In this document: positions 1-12,499 of the stretch, one piece after another | How positions within the stretch are numbered: the stretch's first letter is position 1 | Layout of the letters: every line of letters starts with the position of its first letter | Assembly (NCBI GenBank): GCA_013399895.1 | Contig: VXBA01004176.1 | Span: 982,117 to 1,046,116, forward strand | Source: Serilophus lunatus | Lineage: Eukaryota > Chordata > Aves > Passeriformes > Eurylaimidae | Length of the DNA stretch: 64,000 nt | Direction of reading: 5' to 3' | Notes under the pieces: generated by a model | Told to the model about the DNA's origin: nothing | Seen by the model: only the letters and a program-made list of their open reading frames with translations | Database searches by the model: none | Program-made: the position numbers and the translations under genes

Positions 1-1755
1 TGATTTCCATTATATGTGTTATTTCTGGGCTAAGAAGTTTAAAGTTCAAACATCAGATGAGTTCGTATTTCAGGGAACAGTAAGGGTATGCCACACTCTC
101 ATGTTTTTTCTGATGTTACAAAGCAGACAATGGCAGTCTGTGAGCCGGCAGAGTCACTCATATCTTTTAAACAGGATGGATGAGAAAGTAGCCATGGTTC
201 TGTTATGTTTTGGAAATACAGGATAAAACACTCCCTACATAATACATGTTTTGATGACTTCAAGGTTTAAGGAAGAGAAGACAAATGGATCTAGAAAGGA
301 TCTCTTTGCTGCATCACAACAGGCAAAGCAACGGCCTGGCAGGAGAATAACTTGAGGGAAAGGAAGTAACTAACCCAGTGGTGGACTGATGGCTCCTTTG
401 ATGCAGTCTAAGACTGCAGGAAAGATCATCTGGCTCATGGCATGATGAGGACAAAGTCCTACTTGTCATTGGTCCCTGTCAGCCCAAGAGCCAAACTGCT
501 TACACACAAATATTAATCATGCTGGGAATACATGTATACACACTTGGGGTTATCTGGCTCTGGTTTAGTTTTCCTGAGTTACTATTTTCAGCCCACCAAC
601 CCACCATAAAGATGTGTCAGAGAGGGATGGTTAACAAATATCTCTAAAATCTACTTATTACATCAATTTTCTTATATATACAAGAATGGTCTTTCTTTTA
701 GCAGGTGGGCAAGCCCCATGTCTACATCATCATTGTCTTCTTCTATGTTGACCATAGATGGCAACTGTAAAAAAGACAAAAAAGAAATAATTTTTTTGCA
801 CTAGGTGAGAAAACTGCTGAGATCTGCACTACCTTAAAGGTAATTATTTCACTGGCATTTCAGTGCAAATTCTGCTTATATGAGAGGGAAACTGCAAGTC
901 ACCTGTGCTTAATATTTAAGTTCACATTAATTTATACACAGTGGGCTATGCCCTCATTTGTATGCATACTGTCCCGCAGTGATTATGCAAGAGAAACTGA
1001 GTGGAGAATTTGTTCTAGTGTGGTTTCAAAAATAGCACCATGAATTTAAACTGGTATAAACGTGGAAGGAGTAAATCCAGAGAAAATAATCTAGAGTGTA
1101 AAACAGCAAGTTTGGGTGACAATGCTGTAAATGAAAACTCAACGTCTAAATGGGGTCCCTGCTGAAATAGCAAACCCTCCCAAAGAGGCTCCATTCCATC
1201 ATGTGTATGCAAAAACACCAGTAGCAAGAAAAGGCAGGATACTCCTCAGCATCAAGAACCCTCGTAGGCCAGCAAAACTCCAGCTGAGAGTAGAAAAGGA
1301 GGGAGAGAATAGGTTGTTTAATCACACTGCAGATAAGATAATTGTGTCTCAAATTCAGAAGTGTAAGGTAAAAATTCACTACATGCACAAAATTAAAACT
1401 ATTTTATTTCAGGAAAGCAAGGCAGAGTGTTTCAACAGCTTCCTGAGGCTTAACTGCTATGACACAGTAGGAATAACGTTTCTTCTGTCTGGGTCTTAGG
1501 AAGTATTATGTTTCATCCCTGCTGAGTGACCTGCATTTCACAGGTCAGATGTAAAAATTATCCAAGACTCAATTCTCTTGCCCCTCAGAGTGTTGAGGGT
1601 TCATTAGAAAGGATGGTTGGTACAGGCTGTACCTGGCACCCAGTGCTCATTCGTCCTTTCTCGTCCACCTCCCTGTGTGTCTGACTGCTGGCCAAGAGGA
1701 TATCCGGATCCAAAACCTGCAGAAAGAGCAGCTCTTCCCTTCCCTTTAGACCAGC
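1..1755. other. Non-coding flank, nothing recognised
   Basis: AT-rich unique-looking sequence. The longest frame (1131-1499 +, 122 codons) resembles no family I know, has no domain-like pattern and no clear splice context, so I treat it as a chance ORF. The segment around 890-990 holds AT-rich homeodomain/POU-like words but is not distinctive enough to call a regulatory element. No repeat family, RNA gene or promoter was recognised. Confidence 0.5.
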
Positions 1756-1963
1756 TGTACTGGTTTGAGGGGGCATGGGGCTCAGGGATGTTCCTTGGAC
1801 TTTTTTGGGGAAAAAGGGGGTAAGAAGAGCTTGCTTACCTGCCTGAGTTAAAATTCCGTTTCCCTTAAGGCTGGAGGTACGGGAGGGAAGCTGGGACCAG
1901 GGATGTCCCTTGCTTCTGCTCACGGTTCCTGGAGCCGCTCCCCTGCCACCCCCGGCCGGGACT

Positions 1964-1994
1964 GGGGTGGAGGGCTGCGGGGAGAGGGGGGGGG
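1964..1994 (+). other. G-quadruplex-capable G tract
   Basis: Four G runs (4, 3, 4 and 9 G) are separated by loops of 4, 4 and 3 bases, fitting the standard G3+N1-7 pattern on the + strand. It sits inside the LTR about 45 bp left of the N gap, in locally GC-rich sequence. Such tracts often cause polymerase or sequencing dropout, which may explain the gap. Confidence 0.65.
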
Positions 1995-2040
1995 TCTTGC
2001 TTCAGCTGCTCTCCCTGGGTTTGGAGTGGGGACGGGACCG

Positions 2041-2912
2041 NNNNNNNNNNNNNNNNNNNNNNNNNNNNNNNNNNNNNNNNNNNNNNNNNNNNNNNNNNNN
2101 NNNNNNNNNNNNNNNNNNNNNNNNNNNNNNNNNNNNNNNNNNNNNNNNNNNNNNNNNNNNNNNNNNNNNNNNNNNNNNNNNNNNNNNNNNNNNNNNNNNN
2201 NNNNNNNNNNNNNNNNNNNNNNNNNNNNNNNNNNNNNNNNNNNNNNNNNNNNNNNNNNNNNNNNNNNNNNNNNNNNNNNNNNNNNNNNNNNNNNNNNNNN
2301 NNNNNNNNNNNNNNNNNNNNNNNNNNNNNNNNNNNNNNNNNNNNNNNNNNNNNNNNNNNNNNNNNNNNNNNNNNNNNNNNNNNNNNNNNNNNNNNNNNNN
2401 NNNNNNNNNNNNNNNNNNNNNNNNNNNNNNNNNNNNNNNNNNNNNNNNNNNNNNNNNNNNNNNNNNNNNNNNNNNNNNNNNNNNNNNNNNNNNNNNNNNN
2501 NNNNNNNNNNNNNNNNNNNNNNNNNNNNNNNNNNNNNNNNNNNNNNNNNNNNNNNNNNNNNNNNNNNNNNNNNNNNNNNNNNNNNNNNNNNNNNNNNNNN
2601 NNNNNNNNNNNNNNNNNNNNNNNNNNNNNNNNNNNNNNNNNNNNNNNNNNNNNNNNNNNNNNNNNNNNNNNNNNNNNNNNNNNNNNNNNNNNNNNNNNNN
2701 NNNNNNNNNNNNNNNNNNNNNNNNNNNNNNNNNNNNNNNNNNNNNNNNNNNNNNNNNNNNNNNNNNNNNNNNNNNNNNNNNNNNNNNNNNNNNNNNNNNN
2801 NNNNNNNNNNNNNNNNNNNNNNNNNNNNNNNNNNNNNNNNNNNNNNNNNNNNNNNNNNNNNNNNNNNNNNNNNNNNNNNNNNNNNNNNNNNNNNNNNNNN
2901 NNNNNNNNNNNN
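2041..2912. other. Assembly gap (872 N)
   Basis: A continuous run of N. Open frames reported across it (1903-2970 +, 1910-3007 +, 1920-2930 -) are artefacts of translating N. True size and content are unknown; flanks on both sides look like the same LTR. Confidence 0.99.
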
Positions 2913-3116
2913 CTTCCCCTTTTTGTGCATTTATTTTTTTTCCTTGCGTGTTGAGTGTCCCTCGATGTAATTCTGGGGTCTCCTCTGGGTTATCCCTACC
3001 TCCCTAATTTAATTCCCCTGTAATAAATTGTTCACCTGCTGAAAATTCTATTCAGTTTTCCGTCACTTTCATTGAACCTGCCCCCTGAACACTAAAAGGT
3101 GGATTAAACCACCACA

Positions 3117-5972
3117 GCAGCCAAAGTGGTTCTCCCTTTGCCCTTCAGGCATGGGCAGTGCAGGGAGTGAACCAGACAGACCTCCTGCTCCAACTAAGAC
3201 ATGGGACACAGGGTAGGAAAAAGTTCCGCTCTTAACAGTGACCCTTGCTTCAACTTGCGCCTATTGGTGCCATCATGGACGGCTATTGCTAAGAGTGGAA
3301 GTGCCAAGTAAAGCTCAGGGCATTCTATTAACAAGTAACTGAGAAAAACAGCATGAATCTCAGCATTAAATTTATCTACATTTGTGTGGTGTTTCCATTA
3401 GGGCCTCATGTAAAATAAAAACTTTGAACTGCCGCTCTGGCTTGGTCAAGAGAGTTTGAGTTGCATATCCAACAGTGGGAACCCATCACAATGACAACTG
3501 ATGGTGCTTCAGAGAGCATTTCTTAGGGGAATGTGCTCAAATAACGCTTCTGCGATCGTGTACTACGTGGTTTCCAAATTGAAAATAATAGTGGAATAAT
3601 ATTTCTTTTTCTCTCCTTTGCTATTCCCAGGTGCATAGTTAATTTTTATGAGGACAGAATAACATGGTATCTTATATACAATTATAAGGTGTGAAGTCTG
3701 TAATTTTTTTTAAAAAAGTCCTTTAAAATAAGTTGAGAAATAGCAACAGAACATTTAGAAATTTTGCACATTGCCCAAAGCATTTTCTTGAAATCCAGCA
3801 GCACAGGGGGTTTAAGAAGTTAGATATTTTCTGCTCTGGTATCAGTGCAAAACCAGAGAGAGAGAGCTTTACTGGGTTTTATGTTATAGGACTTATAACT
3901 GAGTGTCATGAAGCACATAGTTATGTAGACAGTTACCAGCTACACATCAGCTTTAACACAGAAATCACATTGTGGTTTTGGATGGTAGCACAAAAAATTC
4001 AGAGAGATTAAAAATAAATATTTTAATTTCATTATATTTCAAGTGATTGGAACACAGTTTTCATACTAAAAAAGGGGATATGACTAAAAAAAAAGCCAAA
4101 ACAAAACAACAAAATTAATTTTGAACTAGGCTGTCATCTTAAACCAGCACAAATATGTATTTCCCTACTGCCTCTGTGAAATAGCTGTGGTTTTCAACTG
4201 ATTGCCATTACTGCTTTTTCATGGAGATTTAAGGGCAGCCTCCTAATAACACTTAAACATGCAGTCAGGTGTTTGTAGGACTTCTATACAAACTCCTGAG
4301 GTGCCTTTTTTCTGATAAGCTGTGTAGGAGATGGGCATCTGGAAACCCCTGAAAATCTCTCTGCTTGTGTACACTAGAAGGACCTCAAGACTTTTAAGGA
4401 TCTGGCAGTATGGATGGGACTCATCACTTCTAACACCAGCCACCAAAATAGCACCTGTCTAATCTATGTGAGCCATCTCACATACCAAAGGAGAGCTCAG
4501 CCCTGTCAGAGAGCAAACTATCCTCCCTGCAAAAGGCACCCAGCTCTGGGCAAGGTTGGTCATTTAATGGAAATTTCTGACTCTTTCCACTGACTCTAGG
4601 TGCGTCTGAGATTCATGGACTAGATGAGCTGCTAAACTTTTAGGGACCAAATTTATGAGAGATTAATCCAACACTAGGGTAAGGTATGGTACTGGAGTTA
4701 TCTGTACAATACTGCTATAGGCATATGTAACTAGGAGCTAACATTATCTGAATGTATATTTTGGGACCTTTTAAAGTCAAAAATCAGAGGCTTAGGAGTC
4801 AATGACTTTTATTCTTCTCTTTGGCCTTGATCCAGCTGAAACCTGTAGAAGAGATACTTGGTGCTTAAAAACAGTCGAGGCAAACCCCGAGATGCTGAAG
4901 GCTTTGCGTAAGATCCCTATGGGAGCTTCAGGCAGGTAAACAAGTCACAAGGCAGCTTAGGTGTGTAAAATTACTATGGATCTCTTGAATTAAGTCCAAA
5001 TCATCTCCTTTTTGTATCAACATAGGGCCCCACAGGCCCAAGGCTGTGCTTATGCTTTTCCAGCATAAGCGTTTTTCTGTACACAAAAGATCCCTCTGAC
5101 CAGAATGGATATAATTTCTAAAGCTTTTTTGAGATCCCTGGGTTAAATGCAGTGCATAAATGCAAATGGTAATATTTCAGCTGCTGCACTACTAAAAGTA
5201 AAACTTCGATGACACACAAATGTAGGTTTGATGATTATTTGATATGATAATTGTTATTGCAAGTAGTCAGCTGCCTAAATTTGCTACAGCCCAGTCTTTA
5301 CATCTGGGGCTAGTTCTCTTCCTTGACTTTCCTGGAATGCTAGCTATGATGAGCAAGCTATTTTCAGTTTCTTATTAGGAAGCTGCCTTTGGACTAGTTC
5401 CTACACTACTTAGCATTTTGCCTGAGTGGCAAAATCAGGCTCTGGACGTAGGAAATCTATTTTCTTGGTGCTTTGAGCCAATCCCTTATTAGTGTAATAT
5501 CTATTATGTGCTGTCTGCAGTGGTCTATGTAGGCACATCTATGAAGATGGAGTTGTTGTGACACTTGTCTCACGAAAGAGCCTCTCCACTTCTTCACTTT
5601 GAAGGTCCACTAAAAGGTGTGTCTGTGATGACACATCTGTTCTGGTATTTTTTTTTCTTCTTTCTCATGTTAAAAAGTACTGTGATAAGTTCTTGTCGCT
5701 GTGCCAGGACATCACTCGATACATGTAGGGGAGAAACAGTTTAAAGCTACTTGACTAACAGCTTCCTCTGTCAAATATGACATTAGAGTTATGATTGTCT
5801 CTTTTTTATCTTCTCACTTTGATGACAGGCTTATCTGAGGTAGTGAGACAAAGAGCAGACTTGATTCAGCCTACCATGCTGTGCAGGTGAGAGTTTTGAG
5901 ATCAAGTACAGCTGTTCGAAAAGCAAGTCCTAGTGCTGAATGACAGCTGCTTTCATCAGAAACATAGCTTGG
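3117..5972. other. Non-coding, mostly nothing recognised
   Basis: Ordinary AT-rich intergenic sequence without a credible gene. Around 4758-4830 there is a faint resemblance to old amniote interspersed repeats containing words such as GGCTTAGGAGTCAATGACTTTT, but it is too decayed to name. An A-rich run with scattered C occurs at about 4070-4115. The 92-codon frame at 3733-4011 has no family resemblance. Confidence 0.45.
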
Positions 5973-6226
5973 TTTCTCTTTTCTTTCTTTTTTTTCTTTC
6001 TTTTCTTTCTTTTCTTTTCTTTTCTTTTCTCTTTTCTTTTCTCTTTTCTTTTCTCTTTTCTTTTCTCTTTTCTTTTCTCTTTTCTTTTCTCTTTTCTTTT
6101 CTCTTTTCTTTTCTCTTTTCTTTTCTCTTTTCTTTTCTCTTTTCTTTTCTCTTTTCTTTTCTCTTTTCTTTTCTTTCTTCTTTTCCTCTCCTCTCCTCTC
6201 CTCTTTCCCTCCATTTTTTTTTTTTT
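5973..6226. repeat. Long polypyrimidine tract (CTTTT/CTCTTTT satellite)
   Basis: From 5973 to 6212 the + strand contains only C and T (240 bp), then a single A, then a T run to about 6226. It begins with CTTT and CTTTT units, passes into the regular 12-bp array described separately, and ends with CCTCT units. The region is open in several frames on both strands and gives low-complexity K/R/E or S/F/L translations, which are artefacts. The minus strand is a pure polypurine tract. Confidence 0.97.
6029..6172 (+). repeat. Perfect 12-bp tandem array, 12 copies
   Basis: The unit CTCTTTTCTTTT repeats without a visible mismatch; the CTC word recurs at 6029, 6041, 6053 and every 12 bp to 6161. The unit is mirror-symmetric around its centre, so the array is a mirror repeat as well as a tandem one, the sequence class that can form intramolecular triplex (H-DNA). 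Perfect identity suggests a recent expansion, so the copy number is probably polymorphic. Confidence 0.95.
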
Positions 6227-7980
6227 GACAATGCCAAGAAGTCCGACTGAGGTTTAAGGAATGTACAAGCTTAAGTATCAAAATGGGACTGCTTGTGTAA
6301 TAATGTCAGTCTGAGCTACTGCCTTCTTTTGATGTTCTTATGTCAGATCAGATCCTCTTAGAAAATCAAATATGTTATCACTGATTCTAGTCAGGACTGA
6401 ATCTGTTTACTGAACCCGTGTGTGTCACATCCACTGTAATACTGTACAGAATATTAATATTTCTGATTTGTTGCTAGGAAAGGGCTGCAGATTGCTCACT
6501 TCTGTGCTTTTCAGTCAGGGCTTTCCAAGACCACGCTATTCACCACTTTCTGAAGAGCTGTGTGATGTTCCATTCTTCCCTCCTTCCCTTCCCCCATCAC
6601 TCCCTGCCTCTCTAACCCACATCTCAAAACCAATTGCTAGTCATTTGATAAGTTCATTAGCCCGCTCTATAAAAGCATGATATTGGGACTTTTCACACGT
6701 GGCTATTTTGAATTTCTCAAACCACTCCCATATGCAGATGCAGAATGAGGTTTTGCAAAAAAAAGCACCCGGCCTTTATTGCATGAACAAAATCTCCCAT
6801 GTAAGCAAGCAAAGAGGTATGTGCTTATCCAAGTATTTATCTATGCCTGCAGGTATTTGAAGTTTGTGAAGGAGTGCAGGGTTTGTACATGCACTAGTTG
6901 GACTACACATACATGTCATTAAAAGCTGAATGTACGTAGGGCTGTCTCTCTCACTCATGCTGCCTAACCAGGAAGGAATATATTTCTTTTTAAACCTCAG
7001 GTTTTCTTGCGTTCCCTGAACAGAAGAACACGATTTCTTACTTAGTCTTTTCTTTCTACTTGTCTGCTATGTCACAATAAAATACCTTCTAAAACTGTCA
7101 GGCACATGAGCCCATTCATGCTTTTTACTATTGCCTTTTACTTTTCCTCAATGAAACTTCAGGCAATCTAACTTCCTGGAATGGAGAGATCTTGGTCGTG
7201 TGACATTGAAAAGTCTTGAGGATAAAGAAACTACTTTTTTATAATATGCTTCAACCAGGTGTCTGTAGAAGTACTTTCCCAGTATGGCTTTCCCACCAGC
7301 AGGAGACACTGCTTTTTCTCTCATGAAACATGTAAGAGCCTAAGAGTTTATCTTAGGTGAAAACAATCATTCATGTCAGCCAGTAAAGGCACTGGAAATA
7401 AGAAAATTATTTGTAGCCACTACCATATTCCAGTATATGGTACTTTTGCAGCTATTGATTGATATTCACTGAAACCTAGAGAGAGTAGATTCTATTAATA
7501 CCAAATCTACCTATTAACCTCTATTAATATTAAAACAAGACTGAAAGAATTATGTGAAGAAACCCAGGAAAGTCAGAGGGCTTGTACATATTGTACAAAT
7601 GTCTAATATAGAAAAAAATACTGCTGATTCTCTGCATCCATGTATGCATTAAAAATTATTATATTAAATTATAACAAACTTACAGACTGATACATTTAAG
7701 GAAGAGAATTCTAACTGTGAAATTATTTGTGTGTGTTAGGAAGATCCTCTTACCCAGACCCCACCACTGAAGTCATGGGAAGCCCTGTATTCCATGGGAT
7801 CCTATTCTCAAACTGAGGGCTACATGTGCCACATCTTTCACCTCATGCAAGGTCACAGAATACAAAGGGATATAGAGGAAGAGAAACATGTGTCTCATTT
7901 TAAAAACCCTCGGAGCAAGAGCAAGGCAGGGTTGCACAGGGATTAGGAGTTTGGAGCTGAAGATAACCAGCTCAACATTG
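6227..7980. other. Non-coding, nothing recognised
   Basis: No gene or named repeat. A short pyrimidine-rich stretch lies at about 6570-6612. The rest is AT-rich unique-looking sequence. Confidence 0.5.
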
Positions 7981-8095
7981 TTTTACTTCCATTGAAATTT
8001 GAGGTACTGGATACCTAGATACTTCCATAAAATCTCAATAGGCCTCAATTTGTCCTTTTTGACATTTAAATATCTTCAAAAAATAGGGCCCCGTA
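7981..8095 (+). repeat. Possible decayed ancient amniote interspersed repeat
   Basis: The order of short words (ACTTCCATTGAAATTTGAGGT, then CCTAGATACTT, GGCCTCAATTTGTC, ATTTAAATATCTTCAAAA and GGGCCC) resembles a family frequent in turtle and crocodile genomes that carries 'CCCATTGAAA...CCTAAATACCTTT...GGGCC' blocks. I cannot name the family reliably, and the match is by memory and eye. A RepeatMasker run with amniote libraries would settle it. Confidence 0.35.
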
Positions 8096-11000
8096 TCTTC
8101 CAACAGAGACTTCAAAAATTAGATCCTTCCATTATTAGACCCAGAGTGGCAGCTAATTGCTACTGAGGAGCTTTTCACTCTGGCCAAACCCAACAATAAC
8201 AAACAATAAAAATCTAATAATCCAAGCAATCGACTGTGTATTGAATAATTCTTCTGAGAGCACGGTGCAAATAGCACAATTCTAGGCATACTAAAGAGAG
8301 TGAAAGATTAAAAACCTAAATGAACACAGAAAATGTCTGTCATGTCAGATACATCAACTCTGTCAGTCCAATACATACACTTAATTAAAATGGTTCAACC
8401 ATCTGTCCAAGAGGGTGCATGGGAAAACTTTAATTGATCGCCTCAGTTTTTCCAAGCGATCAGGAAATAGGACTAAAGCTAGCTCTCCTGGAATGGATTT
8501 AAGAATTATAAAACTGACAGTTGGGGAATTTTCTGCCTTAGCTATTTTAAGCCTCTCTTATTTCTCCCCACAACTCTGACAGAATTGGACAATTGAAAAA
8601 TATAGCTGCATCTGAAGTACCAAGAAGGCAGGTGAATGACGTCCCTGGGTGACAGCCAGGCCTTGTGCCTTAGGGGTGATGTGCTGTGAAGAAGAGTAGG
8701 TGTTTTCCTGCCCTCCCTGGAGGGCACTGCAAAGGAGCAAAGGCAGCTTTCATTTTCCACTGGGGCTCTCCAGGAGCTCAGTGAATGGAAACAGCTGAGA
8801 GGACATGCAGGATCCCTCACCACTTTATTCACCTCACCGGCCTCTTAATCCAGTGTTTGTTCTGTAAACAGATGCAAAGTCAGAGTTGTGTTCACCCTGG
8901 TGTAGCCACCTCACCTGGAGCTGTGCCTAATGTGGCAGATCTGGGCATGAGATTCACCTGCCTAAAAGTCAGAGCTGGCCACCTCATGAAATCAGTGAAA
9001 GGCCCCTCTAGAAAAGTGAGTGAAGCTGCTTTTGGCAGTGTGTGCTGCTGAAGGCCTCCAAAAAGACATTAAGTCCATATAATTGTTTTCCCTGAAAGAT
9101 GACTTGTAATCCACCACTGAAGGCAAGAAACATCCATCCATGCTAATCTTCACTGCCACTGGCTTCCCCAAAACAGACTCTCCTCCTTGTTTTTTCCTGA
9201 ATTCAGTCTTGAGGTTACAATGTAAGGGGGCTTGTTTATCTCCTCCATTGCCCTCTGCCACTTATTCACCTCCAAAAGGTGAGGTTCTTCTATTAGCCAC
9301 CCTCACAGAGATGTCCTAAAGGACAGCTTGATCACCTTCAAGGGGGAAAGGGGATCTTCATATAGAAATATCTGTACAAAGCAAAACAACTCAACAGTGA
9401 ATGTTTGCCAAGTGGCCCAAGTCTCTCCAGCTGATGCTCTATTGTCAGTCACCAGTCTCTGAAATAAACAGCCTCTGCTGATGAGGGTGAAGAAAAGCTC
9501 CACAGAGCAATCATTGAAGGAGGGATACCTGAGAAAGGAACAATCCCTTTTTTAATCACCCTCTTAGGCCCTTCAAAACTCGGGTGGAAAGAGCTCAAAC
9601 CCTTTTCCAGGGCCCTCTCACCAGCCTCTGTGCTGTTGTCGTGGCTGCCTGCTCTCACCACGACACACTGGCTCCAGTGGTATTTTATATTCCCTGTTGT
9701 GGGAAGAGGCTTTTGCCTCCCCATTGCTTCACTAACAGCTAGGGGAGATGGCTGAGCAAGTTGAGCAGTGGTAGGAGCAAAGTGAGTACTCCTTCATCCT
9801 GCTTAGTAGCCTCAGGGTTTCCTGAGGGTTGGGGCACACCCTGCTTGAGCAGGGGAATGGAAGTTCAGAATATTGTCTCTATCCCTTTGGACCGCTAGCA
9901 ATCTTCCTGTCCACTCAGGTGTTTGCCAAATGGACAGACCTCAGGAATCTCTTGTATCTGTTCATGAACTGGACACAGTCACAGCAGCCAGTTAACATGC
10001 ATGTGCTGGTGGCAGATACGTGTGATGGCACTGCCATGGGGAGCTTCTGCAAGTGGAAATGCACGCCGGCATTTCCCCGAGTGCCTTGGGAATCCAGCTG
10101 CCCCTGTGGCTCTGGAAGTTTTAAGTGGGCTTCTTGTGTGTGCAGGGAGTTGGGTGACTGGCTAATGGGTGTCAGGTGACCAGCAATGGGCTCAAAACAA
10201 CCGGTGGTCAGAAGCGTTCTAATGTTGTAGGGAATAGAAATGTTTTTTAAAAGCTTGTAACAGTTCAGCTGCAAAAGTGCTGCAAAAAATCGAGGGGACA
10301 GAAGTCAGGTGGAAAGCTTGTGGTAAAGCTTATGAACCGGGAGGTTCTGCTGGGTTTGTTTCCCTGATGCTCCAAGTAATGTCTTTTTATGCTGTTGACC
10401 TTGACCTTGGTTCTCTTTCCAGCCTTCCTACCCATCCTCCCCTCTTCTCCTACCGTTCACCCCTGTTCCGTCTCACTTTCAAACTGATATCTCTGCACTA
10501 AGTACGGAACTCTGCCCTGTCCCATGTAACCAAACCATCCCCAGTGTTGCTGACAAATGAACCTAAAGCCATACATGTGTCTTTTAGCAGTACCCGTACC
10601 CTCTCTCTAGGCATCCACTTTATGCCTTTCTCTGTATCTTCCTCTGTGCCTTTCTCAGATTCCATGAACAAACCCCACAGTGGTCCTGCCCTGGCTCTCT
10701 TTGTTCATGCTGTTCATAGCTCCCAGAGATCTACTTGTCTGTGTTTGAAAAGCAGGCAACTTCTACCCTTTAACAACAGTCCCTGTGCCTGTTGCACTGT
10801 CCCACCAGCTCTCAGGACAATACAGTTCCCCATGAATTGTTTTTTAATTTGGTGGCCTTTTCCCAATGGAGTCATACTATCTATTTGTGTTCACTGAGGC
10901 AATGCCTTATCTTCTAGCCACATCAAGCTTGATGCATTATTATCCTAAAACAATTTTCTCATTTAATTTCAGGAATATAATTGTGTGATTTGTTTTTAAG

Positions 11001-12499
11001 CTCCTGCTTCCATTGACAGTAGCTACTGCTTGCTCTAAAATACACTGTATTATGACATCTATTTTTTCTGATAAGAAAATAGGTTGTCACCATCCTCGTC
11101 ATCTGGTGTACTGATTTAATAGTTAAGCTCTTTGGGTAAACTGGGGAGAGTTTACAAGAAGACATATCATCCTTAATATTTAAAATACACTTTAAGAGGA
11201 ATGACTAATTGTGTGGGAATAATGTCATCGCTATGTTTGCATTATAGCTCTATGATCAAAGACAGACTTCTAAGATATAATCTAAGCTCACTTAAATCCT
11301 AATGAGAAATTACATGGGAATGTTGGTATTTCAACAATCCACAAGAGTAGCTGAGCTCAATTATCCTAGTGTCATAAGGGATTTGTTTGGATAATTGAGA
11401 CTTCTGACCGTTGAGACAATGTTCATTGTAAGTAATAGGCATGCAGGGATAAATCTCTATTTTGAGGAAGAGGGAATTGTACACAGCTACAGCTTTGAAT
11501 AACCAAGTTGTGCTGTAAACCCAGTTTGTATTCCCATGGCTCCATGTGGTTAATAAATAAGTAAGAAGGCGGGCCTGGAACTCCTCTGAAGGATTCATCA
11601 ATTGGTTTGTAAACATGATCAAGTTAGTACAGAGATAAATGGCTCCACTTGTTACCCAGCCCTGCAAAATTTATCAACTCAAGATTAAAATCTCTTTGCC
11701 TATCCTTATGATGAAGTTCATAATTATGAAAAAATGTATCATATATAACTCACAAGTCAAAACAAATACTATTCCTTAGATTAGTGGACCAGCACAATTA
11801 CACAGGTCTGCCTAATACTTTCTCCATGAATTAATTAACAGAGTACAAAAATGTAGTAAATTCTTTGAATGGGTGAAGCCTTTTTATACTTGTTAAAGAC
11901 ATTTCTGGCTTTCTGACTCTCTTTGAGCCAAAGTAGGTATTGGGGCCAGTTGGACAATATTTATTTCATGCTCTCATGGTTTCAGAGTCATCCCAAAATA
12001 ATAGAAAGCATGGAGATGGGAGCAGAGATATGGGTGAAAAGCTCAGTGTGTTTCTATCTGAAGACTGTGAAAATAGGTCAGGTAGGTTTGTTTGTCTGTT
12101 AATGTAGTCTGTAAGAGTTTTCCCATTTCTTTTTCAGGAGGAGGCTCTTCTTGTAACACCTAATAGCATATGACTGGCTGAGTGTTGAAATCTTTTTTAA
12201 GAGCACCTTAGGATCACAGCTCTCACAGAATGTTAGTAAAGGCTGTGTTCACAATTCACCTCTACATTTCTGAAGACTCTGTTTTAATTAATGAAGATTC
12301 TAACATCTATTAGTATTTACAAGCCAACAGTGTAGAGAATGCAAAAAAAAAATAAAAAACCCATAGAAAAATGAAGAATATCTTTTTACCACTTTAATCC
12401 ATGGCGCTTTTATGTCTTATGTACTGCACGAACTTCTCGTAACTCCCTGTCTAAGGTAATAAGAGGAGGAATAAGAATTACTGGAGGAATCCTGTCTCA
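8096..12499. other. Non-coding, nothing recognised
   Basis: Roughly 4.4 kb without a supportable gene. Frames of 88-122 codons occur on both strands (for example 8542-8832 -, 9829-10179 +, 10544-10897 +, 11299-11667 -), but they overlap in conflicting frames and show no domain pattern. The part from about 8600 to 10200 is somewhat more GC-rich than its surroundings. Confidence 0.5.

Larger units (their letters stand above)
1756..3116 (+). mobile_element. Probable solo LTR of an avian endogenous retrovirus, with internal assembly gap
   Basis: The left edge (1756-1766, TGTACTGGTTT) and right edge (3106-3116, AAACCACCACA) form an imperfect terminal inverted repeat starting TG and ending CA, as retroviral LTRs do. 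The 5 bp outside each end, CCAGC and GCAGC, match at 4 of 5 positions, compatible with a diverged 5-bp target duplication. An AATAAA lies at 3022-3027, about 90 bp before the right edge, placing a polyadenylation signal in the expected part and supporting + orientation. The apparent length, about 1.36 kb, includes 872 N, so it depends on the gap estimate. The TGTnnTGGTTT start resembles common avian ERV LTRs; this is from memory, not a search. Internal retroviral genes are not visible. If the gap is mis-sized, two LTRs and internal sequence could be hidden in it. No protein of this element is encoded in the visible sequence. Confidence 0.6.

Noticed and set aside
1131..1499. 122-codon + frame
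   Set aside because: No family resemblance and an overlapping antisense frame; treated as chance.
1903..3007. Frames of 336-365 codons
   Set aside because: Almost entirely translated N from the assembly gap.
5871..6281. Long open frames on both strands giving K/R/E-rich or S/F/L-rich proteins
   Set aside because: They are translations of the 12-bp pyrimidine satellite, whose period is a multiple of three; not genes.
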